A stretch of DNA of 7,000 nt from Opitutaceae bacterium. Lineage in GTDB: Bacteria > Verrucomicrobiota > Verrucomicrobiia > Opitutales > Opitutaceae. The stretch spans positions 1 through 7,000 of the forward strand of contig SYDD01000193.1 of the NCBI GenBank assembly GCA_005786775.1. Direction: 5' to 3'. Both the position numbers and the translations under genes were made by a program. The notes below the pieces were generated by a model. The model was not told the DNA's origin and ran no database searches. It worked only from the letters and a program-made list of their open reading frames with translations. Below are positions 1 through 5,850 of this stretch, piece by piece. The number at the start of each line of letters is the position of its first letter. Within the stretch, counting starts at the first letter, position 1.

Positions 1-1
1 C

Positions 2-76
2 GCGGACGGCCGCCCCCGCAACTATGGCCGACAGGCGGGACGGGAGTTCATCCTCTCGCTGGAGCTGGAACGGTGA
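2..76 (+). CDS. C-terminal end of an unidentified protein (partial)
   Basis: This is the 3' end of a gene that begins before the window. Read from base 2, 24 codons run to a TGA at 74-76, and 20 of 24 third positions are G or C, against about half in the overlapping frame 1, so this frame is the likely coding one. The last residues (REFILSLELER) alternate hydrophobic and polar side chains like a terminal beta strand. An outer-membrane beta-barrel such as a TonB-dependent receptor is conceivable, but too little is visible to name it. The reading may not truly stop here: frame 1 from 73 to 126 also has coding-like codon use, which could mean a frameshift near the end. The transcript probably ends at the hairpin at 149-182. 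Confidence 0.45.
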   Translation, partial: ADGRPRNYGRQAGREFILSLELER

Positions 77-148
77 GCCTCCGCGATGACCTGCTCAACT
101 TCTCACGGGACTTCGGGGAGACCTGACTTGGGGCCGCTGGGTGAAAGA

Positions 149-182
149 AAAATCCGGCGGCCTTGGCGGGCCGCCGGATTTT
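149..182. terminator. Bidirectional rho-independent terminator
   Basis: A perfect 14-bp inverted repeat (149-162 pairs with 169-182) encloses a 6-nt loop. The stem is GC-rich in its inner ten pairs and ends in A-T pairs, so each strand shows a run of T after the GC stem: TTTT on plus and TTTTTCTTTC on minus. It sits between two convergent genes, the partial gene ending at 76 (or 126) and the coiled-coil gene ending at 232, where a shared terminator is expected. The remaining bases between 77 and 231 show no other feature apart from the possible frame-1 extension to 126. Confidence 0.8.
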
Positions 183-231
183 CCGAATTCGAGAGGACGC
201 GGTGAAGCTTTCGCCGCGCTGAGCGGACGGC

Positions 232-1143
232 TCAGGGCTTCGCCGGACGGGTCGGTGCGCTGAGCGGAGGACCGGCAGGCGCGGGCGTCGACGCGGCGGG
301 TGCGGCGGCCTGCAACGCGCTGAGCTTCCGGTCGATCTCGGCCATCTTGGAGACAAGGGTCTCCTCGACCTTCTTGCGATCGCTGCTGCTCACGATGCTG
401 AGGCTCGCGGCGTCCTTGACCACATTTGCGGGCAGGCTGAGCAGGCGCGTGATGATGCCCTGGTCTTTGAAGGAACTGAGGTAGAGCGCGGTGATCTCGT
501 GCGAGAGCTTGAGGGCGTCCTGCGCGACCGCCTGGGTCTGCTGAAGGTTGTTGTTGAGCTGCTGGTTCTTCGCCAGCTCGGCGGTGAGTACCGAGCCGAT
601 CTGCTCCGACACGCGCTCGCTGTACCGGTTGATGGAGTCGCGGGTCAGATTCTGATCGCGCGCCATCTCAGCCAAGATGGGCTGGATGCGCTCGGCCATG
701 CGGCCGGAGACCTTATCGACCTGCTCGGTCTGCTGGCGCTCCGCCTCCTCGGGCGACTTAGGCAGCGGGTTGAAAGGCATCACCTTCTTGGCGATCGCTT
801 CGGCAAGGGCGTTCATCCGGTCTGTGTTCAGCTTCTGAATCTCCTCGTCGGTCCGGAACATATCCGCCTCGCGCTTGGCCACGGCATCACGGAGCAGTTT
901 GTTCGTGGTCTCGATCTGCCTTCGATTCTCCTCGGAAACGGCCTTCAGCGCGTCGTTGGCCTCGCGGAGGGGCGCGAGTTCGGCCTGCTGCTTGAGGGCC
1001 ATCTGGGTGACGGTCTGCTGGTTCAGCCAGAAGGCGGCGCCGATGACGAGGAGGGCGGTCAGGATGATCGCCGGGATCTGTTCAGTGAATTTCTGCCACA
1101 TATTCGAGTTCGGTTGAGGTTCAGGAAGGGGATCGGTGTTCAT
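232..1143 (-). CDS. Membrane-anchored coiled-coil protein of unknown function
   Basis: This 303-residue protein belongs to no family I recognise. A short proline-rich N-terminal segment (1-22) precedes one clear hydrophobic helix at about residues 24-41 (IPAIILTALLVIGAAFWL). The rest is almost entirely charged, glutamine-rich helix with coiled-coil character at about 46-120, 132-215 and 255-280, followed by an Ala/Pro-rich tail (about 279-303). No enzymatic motif and no signal-peptidase site is evident, so it is probably an inner-membrane protein with a long rod on one side. Orientation cannot be decided from flanking charges. The ATG at 1141-1143 has no good ribosome-binding site; Met15 at 1099-1101 is an alternative start that keeps the membrane helix. 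It is divergent from the small gene at 1200 and ends toward the hairpin at 149-182. A 234-residue open frame on the opposite strand is a GC-driven shadow. Confidence 0.85.
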   Translation of the reverse strand: MNTDPLPEPQPNSNMWQKFTEQIPAIILTALLVIGAAFWLNQQTVTQMALKQQAELAPLREANDALKAVSEENRRQIETTNKLLRDAVAKREADMFRTDEEIQKLNTDRMNALAEAIAKKVMPFNPLPKSPEEAERQQTEQVDKVSGRMAERIQPILAEMARDQNLTRDSINRYSERVSEQIGSVLTAELAKNQQLNNNLQQTQAVAQDALKLSHEITALYLSSFKDQGIITRLLSLPANVVKDAASLSIVSSSDRKKVEETLVSKMAEIDRKLSALQAAAPAASTPAPAGPPLSAPTRPAKP

Positions 1144-1199
1144 GAAGAGCGCGGGTTTTTCCAGTTGTTTCAGCGTCCATCGGGGCCACGGTGGCGTCG

Positions 1200-1505
1200 A
1201 TGAGCCTCAACCGGAGCGAACAGCTGCTTTTCGATCATCTGCAAGCGCATAAAGAGGAGAGACAGCATTGGCGGGAAAAGTTGCAGGGCGAGGCAGGAAA
1301 AAATCCCGACCCTCACGCCTGGGCCGCCCGGCTGGACAGCGAGCTACGTCGCTACGCTACGGAAAGGGCCGCGCTGCGACCCGGAGAGTTCCAACTTTAT
1401 CCGGGGCAGTCGCTTGGAAACGTCAGCATGCGCAATTTGGCCGAGTTGCTCCTGCGCCTGTGGGGCCCGCCGGTGGCGCCGCGTCGCCCGCCGGCGGAAA
1501 GTTAA
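1200..1505 (+). CDS. Small charged helical protein, hypothetical
   Basis: This is a 101-residue protein, starting MSLNRSEQLLFDHLQ, that I cannot assign to a family. It is rich in Arg, Glu, Leu and Ala and predicted mainly helical to about residue 60. A short GEFQLYPGQSLGN turn region and a second Leu-rich helix (about 77-88) follow, then a Pro/Arg-rich tail. It has no membrane segment, signal peptide or cysteines, so a small cytosolic, possibly protein-binding, protein is plausible. The ATG at 1200 is preferred; an in-frame GTG at 1191 would add three residues. Neither start has a convincing ribosome-binding site. It is divergent from the coiled-coil membrane gene with only 56 bp between starts, so the two may share a promoter region. 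A terminator-like hairpin follows at 1619-1650. Confidence 0.65.
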   Translation: MSLNRSEQLLFDHLQAHKEERQHWREKLQGEAGKNPDPHAWAARLDSELRRYATERAALRPGEFQLYPGQSLGNVSMRNLAELLLRLWGPPVAPRRPPAES

Positions 1506-1571
1506 CGGAAAAATGCGTCCGCCACTGGAACTTCGAACGCAGCTGGAGTACTGAAGCAGGGCGTAAAACTT

Positions 1572-1594
1572 CCTCCTCCGCTTAGCGGGGGAGG
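1572..1594. repeat. Short palindromic, REP-like hairpin
   Basis: A 10-bp imperfect inverted repeat (1572-1581 with 1585-1594, one G-T wobble at 1577) closes on a 3-nt loop. It lies in the gene-free stretch between two convergent transcription units. The CCTCC...GGGGGAGG form resembles dispersed extragenic palindromes seen in many bacterial genomes, and translating it on minus gives the PPPLSGGGS-type peptide typical of such repeats. Only one copy is visible here, so repeat status is inferred. Confidence 0.45.
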
Positions 1595-1618
1595 TATTGG
1601 GGTAAGTAAGAAAGCAAT

Positions 1619-1660
1619 GGGCGGGCCGCTTAGGGGTAGGCGGTCCGCCCTCTTTCTTTT
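1619..1660 (+). terminator. Rho-independent terminator after the small ORF, possibly shared with cysI
   Basis: An 11-bp stem (1619-1629 with 1640-1650, one G-T wobble between 1625 and 1644) with a 10-nt loop is followed on plus by TCTTTCTTTT at 1651-1660. This is a good terminator for the small gene ending at 1505. Read on minus it lies about 50 bp past the cysI stop, but its T tract there is broken (ATTGCTTTC), so termination in that direction is less certain. Apart from this and the hairpin at 1572-1594 I see nothing in 1506-1705. Confidence 0.7.
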
Positions 1661-1705
1661 ATGGTCCGGGGGGCGCGCCCGCCACGCTGGGTCCTCCCGC
1701 ACCTC

Positions 1706-3445
1706 CTAGGTGTTAACTGAGCGGGCGGCCTTCGCCTCGTGGAAGTCCTGCGCGCGACCCGTAGGGGTGACATACCCGACCCGGACGGTAAAGTCGCCGA
1801 AGCGCTCTCCCACGGTGCGTTCGGCCGCGTAACGGCGGATTATGGGCCCGAGCAGGCCCAGTAGTTCAGTCTCCGGAACGTTAGCCCGGTAGAGGGCGTT
1901 CATGCGGCTGCCGTCGAAGGCCGCGCCGAGGTAAAGGTTGTATTTTCCTGGTGACTTCCCGACCAAGCCGATCTCCGCGAGAAAAGGCCGGCCACAGCCA
2001 TTGGGACACCCCGTAATCCGCAGGGTGACCGCGTCTCGGGCGAGCCCAGCGGCGGCGAACTCCTGCTCCAGCAGGCTGACCAGCTCCGGCAGGTAGCGTT
2101 CGCTCTCGGCCAAGGCCAGGCCGCACGTCGGCAGCGCCACGCAGGAAAGCGCGTTAAGGCGAAGGCCAGAAGCGTCGTTGGCCGTGGCCAGACCATGACG
2201 AGCGAGCAGAGCCTCGATGCGAGGCCGATCCTCGGCCGCGACGTTCGCGATGATCAGGTTCTGGTTGGCCGTCAGGCGCAGGTCCCCCTTATGCGCGAGA
2301 GCGATCTCCCGCAGCGCGGTCTTTAGGCGATAGCCCGGCTCGTCCTTCACCCTACCGCTCAGGATGAACAGGGTGAAGTGGCTGCGACCGTCCTCCCCCG
2401 CAACCCAGCCGTAGCGGTCGCCGGAGTGGGTGAATTGCCACGGGCGCGGAGCCCCGAGGCGTTCGCCCAGCCGGGCCTCCACCTGGGTGCGGAACCAATC
2501 GAGCCCGCGGTCGGCAATCGTGTACTTCAGGCGCGCGTGCTTGCGGTCGGTGCGGTCACCATAGTCGCGCTGTACCGTCAACACGTGCTCCGCCACCGCG
2601 ACCGCCTGTTCGGCGGTGCAGAAGCCGAGGACGTCGCCTAGGCGCGGGAAAGTCTCCAGCTGGTTGTGCGACATCCCGAGGCCGCCGCCCACGGTCACAT
2701 TGAAGCCAGCTAGGCGGCCGTCCGCTCCCGTAATGGCGATGAAGCCGAGATCTTGGGAGAATACGTCTACGTCGTTACTGGGGGGCACAGCGACACCGAT
2801 CTTGAACTTCCGCGGCAGGTAGGTGCGCCCGTAGATGGGTTCCGCCTCGGGCTCGCCTCCGCCGACCAGCTCGTCTCCCACCCAGAGTTCGTGGTACGCG
2901 CGGGATCGGGGCAGGAGGTGCGCGCTGATCGCGTTGGCCACCCGGTAGACCTGCGCGTGCACGCCGGATTGCTCCGGGTTGGGATTGCACATTACGTTGC
3001 GGTTGACGTCGCCGCAGGCGGCGAGCGTATCGAGCAGCGCGCGATTCATCCCGTTGATCGCGCGCCAGAGATCGCCCTTTAGAATCCCGTGAAACTGGAA
3101 CGCCTGGCGGGTGGTGAGTTTCAGGGTGCCGATAGCGCGCTCGTCGGCCAAAATATCGAGGGCAAGCCACTGGGCGGGGGTGCAAACCCCGCCAGGCAGA
3201 CGCACGCGAGCCATGAACGAAAACGCCTTCTCGCGGCCTTCGCGACGGCGGGTGTTACGCTGGTCGCGATCATCCTGGGCGTAGATGCCGTGGAACTTGG
3301 TGAGCTGGGCACTCTCCTCGGTGATCCCGCCGGTCGAGTGGTCCGCGAGGTCACGGAGAATGTGGCCGCGGAGGAAGTTACTCTCGGCCTTCAGGTGTTC
3401 GTTCTTGTGTAGCGGGACGGTGGCGGGCGCGGACGGAGTGCTCAT
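1706..3445 (-). CDS. cysI: Assimilatory sulfite reductase hemoprotein (CysI)
   Basis: This 579-residue protein reduces sulfite to sulfide with six electrons on a coupled siroheme and [4Fe-4S] cluster. The four cluster cysteines are intact: C435 and C441 in CVALPTCGLALAE (Cys-X5-Cys) and C480 and C484 in TGCPNGCGR (Cys-X3-Cys), almost exactly where E. coli CysI has them. Anionic siroheme/sulfite-binding elements are also present: R80/R82 before LPGG, R113 in TTRQAFQFHG, R149 in GDVNRN, and K213/K215 in PRKFKIG. The two nitrite/sulfite reductase repeats are complete and the length is normal (E. coli about 570). The N-terminus includes the KxNEHLKAESNFLRG segment typical of CysI rather than of ferredoxin-nitrite reductases. 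It is last in the cobA-chelatase-cysI operon, 8 nt after the chelatase stop and without a clear ribosome-binding site, so translation is probably coupled. No cysJ is adjacent, leaving the electron donor open. Confidence 0.97.
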   Translation of the reverse strand: MSTPSAPATVPLHKNEHLKAESNFLRGHILRDLADHSTGGITEESAQLTKFHGIYAQDDRDQRNTRRREGREKAFSFMARVRLPGGVCTPAQWLALDILADERAIGTLKLTTRQAFQFHGILKGDLWRAINGMNRALLDTLAACGDVNRNVMCNPNPEQSGVHAQVYRVANAISAHLLPRSRAYHELWVGDELVGGGEPEAEPIYGRTYLPRKFKIGVAVPPSNDVDVFSQDLGFIAITGADGRLAGFNVTVGGGLGMSHNQLETFPRLGDVLGFCTAEQAVAVAEHVLTVQRDYGDRTDRKHARLKYTIADRGLDWFRTQVEARLGERLGAPRPWQFTHSGDRYGWVAGEDGRSHFTLFILSGRVKDEPGYRLKTALREIALAHKGDLRLTANQNLIIANVAAEDRPRIEALLARHGLATANDASGLRLNALSCVALPTCGLALAESERYLPELVSLLEQEFAAAGLARDAVTLRITGCPNGCGRPFLAEIGLVGKSPGKYNLYLGAAFDGSRMNALYRANVPETELLGLLGPIIRRYAAERTVGERFGDFTVRVGYVTPTGRAQDFHEAKAARSVNT

Positions 3446-3453
3446 GGGCTGAT

Positions 3454-4233
3454 TCAGGAAAGAGGCGAGGCAGGCAAGGGTGGGCGGAGGGTGTCAGAAA
3501 GTGCGGCGAGCGCGAGCGGGTGCGTGCCGATCAGGCCGGTGCAATGGGTCCGGGCCGGGGAGGCGGCGCAGATTTCCGCGATATCGCCGCCGGGTCCGGC
3601 GTGACGCCCCGGCGAGAGGAAGAGCAATGCCACGACGACGTCCCGGCCGGCGTGTGCCGGCTGGGCGAGGATGTCCGCCAGCAGCGGGGGATGATCGCCC
3701 TCCATCGAGGCTGCGACGGGCGGCGGAAAATCCGGGCCTAGTTCGGTCGCCACCGCCGCGGCGAGGCGATCCCGCAGGGCGGCGGATGCCGAGGAAGGAC
3801 CGCCGTGGTCGATGAGCACCACTGGAGGCGAGACGAGACCTGCGGCCTGTGCGGTCTCGCGCACCCGGGCGGCCAAGATCCGGGGAATCACACCCGCGTC
3901 GGCCAAGCCTGAGCCGAAGGTGACCGTGAAAGGCCCGAGTTCCGCCTGCAGCTGTTCCAGATCGCGGCGTAACGCGGAACCGATCGCCCCCTGCGGGCTG
4001 ATGAAGAAGGGGACCAGATGGAACGTGCGCTCCCCGCGCGCGTACTGCTCCCGGATGAAAGGAGCGAGCGTGCTCGCCGGCTGGCCGTCCAGCCGCTCCA
4101 CGGGAATACGGTCGCTATGCTTCCAGGAAACCGGCGCCACCGGGAGACCCGCGTCCTCCTCGAGCGCGGCGGCCACGCGGCGCAGGTTCAGGGTCGCGGC
4201 GGGTTCCAACGAGCCGTTGTCCACCAGCAACAT
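3454..4233 (-). CDS. CbiX/SirB-like sirohydrochlorin chelatase, two-domain
   Basis: This 259-residue protein is a class II chelatase of the CbiX/SirB type. By context it inserts iron into sirohydrochlorin to make siroheme for CysI. It consists of two similar halves. In the C-terminal half VLIDHGGPS carries H143 and LLFLSPGRHAGPGGD carries H211, the two metal-site histidines expected for this family. In the N-terminal half the equivalent segments are LVDNGSLEP (Asn6 instead of His) and FFISPQGAIGSALR (Ala83 instead of His), so that half appears catalytically degenerate. The ATG at 4231-4233 shares one base with the cobA stop (TGATG); a GTG one codon upstream (4234-4236) would give 260 residues. 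Either arrangement implies translational coupling with cobA. Substrate and metal are inferred from context: cobalt insertion for cobalamin cannot be excluded, though no other cobalamin genes are nearby. Confidence 0.82.
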   Translation of the reverse strand: MLLVDNGSLEPAATLNLRRVAAALEEDAGLPVAPVSWKHSDRIPVERLDGQPASTLAPFIREQYARGERTFHLVPFFISPQGAIGSALRRDLEQLQAELGPFTVTFGSGLADAGVIPRILAARVRETAQAAGLVSPPVVLIDHGGPSSASAALRDRLAAAVATELGPDFPPPVAASMEGDHPPLLADILAQPAHAGRDVVVALLFLSPGRHAGPGGDIAEICAASPARTHCTGLIGTHPLALAALSDTLRPPLPASPLS

Positions 4234-5036
4234 CACGGGAGCGCGAGTTCCCCGACGGCGCGGGGCGAGAGCAATTCCGCGAGGCCGACAACCTCACCGA
4301 TGATGACGATCGCCGGTGCAGTGAATCCGCCCTCTTCTGCCTCGCGCGAGATCCTGCCCAGCGAGGACGTCCAAACTCGCTGGCCGGGAGTGGTGGCCGC
4401 CTGCACCACCGCGGCCGGGGTCTCCGGGCCCAAGCCGCCGGCCAGCAACCGGCGCGTGATGGGCTCGAGATTCTTCATCCCCATATAGACGCAGAGCGTG
4501 GCGCCCATCCGCGCGTAGTCCTCCCAGGGAACCGCAGACTCCGCCTTGCCGGGTTCCTCGTGGCCGGTGAGGAAGACCACCCCTGAGGCCAGCCGCCGGT
4601 GCGTCAGCGGGATACCTGCCTCCGCGGCGGCGCCCAACGCGGAAGTAACCCCGGGCACGACCGCGCAGGGGATGCCGGCGGCGGCTAAGGCCTCGAGTTC
4701 CTCGCCACCCCGGCCAAAGATAAACGGATCGCCACCCTTGAGTCGGACCACGTTGAGGCCCTCGCGGGCCAGCTCGACCAAGGTCTCCTCGATCCGGTGC
4801 TGCGGGCAGCAGAAACCGCCGCCCTTCTTGCCGACGAAGACCCGACGGGTGGCGGCGGGAATGAGCGCGAGGATCGCCTCCGCCACTAGGTGATCGTGCA
4901 CGACCACATCGGCTTCGCGCAGGAGGCGCAACGCCCTAAGCGTCAGCAGTTCAGGATCACCCGGACCCGCGCCGACCAAATGGACACGACCGGCGGAATG
5001 GTGGCCCGTGGGAAAGGATGAAGCGGGGGAGGGCAA
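4233..5036 (-). CDS. cobA: Uroporphyrinogen-III C-methyltransferase (SUMT)
   Basis: This protein methylates uroporphyrinogen III at C2 and C7 with S-adenosylmethionine to give precorrin-2, the branch point to siroheme and cobalamin. The family motifs appear in order: VGAGPGDPELLTLRA (21-35), RLKGGDPFIFGRGGEE (98-113), PGVTSALGAAAEAGIPLTHR (128-147), TLCVYMG (180-186) and PAIVIIGEVV (241-250). It is a stand-alone SUMT of 267 residues without the dehydrogenase/ferrochelatase domain of E. coli CysG. The start is a TTG at 5034-5036: no ATG or GTG lies in frame between the TAG at 5088-5090 and the conserved core beginning near residue 16. The nearest upstream ATG (5075-5077) is one base out of frame. 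First gene of the minus-strand operon, it overlaps the chelatase gene and points away from the AT-rich region shared with cysH. The symbols cobA, sumT and cysG(C-terminal part) are all in use for this enzyme. Confidence 0.93.
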   Translation of the reverse strand: MPSPASSFPTGHHSAGRVHLVGAGPGDPELLTLRALRLLREADVVVHDHLVAEAILALIPAATRRVFVGKKGGGFCCPQHRIEETLVELAREGLNVVRLKGGDPFIFGRGGEELEALAAAGIPCAVVPGVTSALGAAAEAGIPLTHRRLASGVVFLTGHEEPGKAESAVPWEDYARMGATLCVYMGMKNLEPITRRLLAGGLGPETPAAVVQAATTPGQRVWTSSLGRISREAEEGGFTAPAIVIIGEVVGLAELLSPRAVGELALP

Positions 5037-5080
5037 GGGGAGCGGGAGACGCGAGGGAGTGGAGAGAAAGCGAGCATCGA

Positions 5081-5135
5081 AGGAAGACTAAACGATGAAA
5101 GCATATAAAATGACTAAACTACTAATATTTCGCTT
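5081..5135. promoter_or_regulatory. AT-rich divergent control region between cobA and cysH operons
   Basis: In an otherwise GC-rich window this stretch is strikingly AT-rich (for example CATATAAAATG at 5102-5112 and CTAATATTTC at 5122-5131). It lies between the starts of two divergent sulfur operons. An exact octamer GACTAAAC occurs at 5086-5093 and again at 5112-5119, 26 bp apart, and could be a regulator-binding direct repeat. Possible -10 elements are TAATAT at 5123-5128 on plus, which would give cysH a leader of about 40 nt, and TTATAT (complement of 5103-5108) on minus. I find no convincing -35 hexamer for either, so promoter positions are guesses. I see no riboswitch fold. Confidence 0.5.
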
Positions 5136-5176
5136 TACGAGGCTCGGTACACCGGACTTTGCTGGCCGTTCACGCG

Positions 5177-5833
5177 ATGAATCCGTCCGAATTGCAACGC
5201 TGGAACCAAGAACTCCGCTCGCAGTCCCCGCGCGACATCGTGCTCTGGGCGCTTGCCCGGGCGGAAGGGCGCGCGGTCGTATCGACCAACTTCCGGCCCT
5301 TCGAGGCGGCGCTGCTGCATCTCGTGGTCCGCGAACAGCCGGATCTTCCCGTGCTTTGGGTGGATCACGGCTACAATCGGCCTGCGACGTACCGCCACGC
5401 GGAGGAACTGCGCCGCCGCCTGAACCTGAACCTCAAGCCCTACCTACCGCGAATGACACCGGCACACCGCGACGCAGTCCACGGGGCGGTCCCGACGCCC
5501 GAGGACGAGCCGGGCCTGAAGCGCTTTAGCGCCGTGATGAAGTTGGAGCCCTTTCAGCGCGGGATGCGAGAGTTGGCCCCGACGGTTTGGCTCACCGCGC
5601 TGCGCAAGGTGCAGAACCCGGGCCGCGCAGAACTGGACATCGTCTCGCCGGACGGGAATTTCGGGACCCTCAAGGTTAGCCCCTTCTTTCACGCGACCGA
5701 CGCTGAGATGGACGCGTATCTCGAGAAGCACGGGCTACCCAATGAATGGGACTACTTCGACCCCGCGAAGGCGGACGAGAAACGGGAGTGCGGCCTGCAC
5801 GCGGCATGGGGACGCGGCGCGATTTCCAGTTGA
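5177..5833 (+). CDS. cysH: Phosphoadenylyl-sulfate (PAPS) reductase
   Basis: This protein reduces PAPS to sulfite with thioredoxin or glutaredoxin as electron donor. From ATG 5177 it has 218 residues. The modified PP-loop that binds the nucleotide is at about 35-50 (VSTNFRPFEAALLHLV). Further family signatures are VLWVDHGYNRPATYRHAEEL (59-78), LEPFQRGM (123-130), TVWLTALRKVQNPGRA (136-151) and the catalytic C-terminal KRECGLH with Cys205. That is the only cysteine in the protein. The paired cysteines of the [4Fe-4S] cluster of APS reductases are absent, so this is the PAPS-using type and an APS kinase is needed. It is shorter than E. coli CysH (244), mainly because the segment between the HGL helix and KRECGLH is reduced. 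An in-frame TTG at 5159 would add six residues; neither start has a ribosome-binding site. It is first of the cysH-cysD-cysN operon. Confidence 0.93.
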   Translation: MNPSELQRWNQELRSQSPRDIVLWALARAEGRAVVSTNFRPFEAALLHLVVREQPDLPVLWVDHGYNRPATYRHAEELRRRLNLNLKPYLPRMTPAHRDAVHGAVPTPEDEPGLKRFSAVMKLEPFQRGMRELAPTVWLTALRKVQNPGRAELDIVSPDGNFGTLKVSPFFHATDAEMDAYLEKHGLPNEWDYFDPAKADEKRECGLHAAWGRGAISS

Positions 5834-5837
5834 ATTT

Positions 5838-5842
5838 GAGGG
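5838..5842 (+). promoter_or_regulatory. Ribosome-binding site of cysD
   Basis: GAGGG lies 8 nt before the ATG at 5851. It supports that start rather than the in-frame upstream codons overlapping cysH, and it is the only clear Shine-Dalgarno sequence in front of a gene in this window. Confidence 0.6.
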
Positions 5843-5850
5843 TTTCGACG

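Noticed and set aside
499..1203. A 234-residue plus-strand open frame opposite the coiled-coil membrane protein
   Set aside because: It is antisense to a gene with a clear membrane helix and coiled coil. Long antisense frames are expected in GC-rich DNA, and its sequence has no domain character.
1268..1585. Overlapping 105-residue plus-strand frame in the small-protein region
   Set aside because: It shifts frame relative to the 1200-1505 gene, runs into the REP-like hairpin, and has an Arg/Ala/Gly-biased shadow composition.
1502..1702. A 66-residue minus-strand open frame containing PPPLSGGGSF
   Set aside because: It is the translation of the two intergenic hairpins. This peptide pattern is typical of extragenic palindromes rather than genes.
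5037..5176. SAM or other sulfur-responsive riboswitch ahead of cobA or cysH
   Set aside because: The gap is only 140 bp and divergent, and I find no long paired stems or recognisable conserved core in it.
5095..5529. Plus-strand frame beginning MKAYKMTKLLIFRF with a GGAAG-like sequence about 8 nt upstream, a possible leader peptide or alternative gene start
   Set aside because: It runs out of frame through cysH for most of its length and reads as a shadow. The start-like part falls in the AT-rich promoter region. A short regulatory leader is not excluded but lacks any stop before cysH.
5746..5850. N-terminal extension of CysD overlapping the cysH 3' end
   Set aside because: The extension does not resemble CysD, it overlaps the conserved KRECGLH coding region of cysH, and ATG 5851 has its own GAGGG ribosome-binding site.
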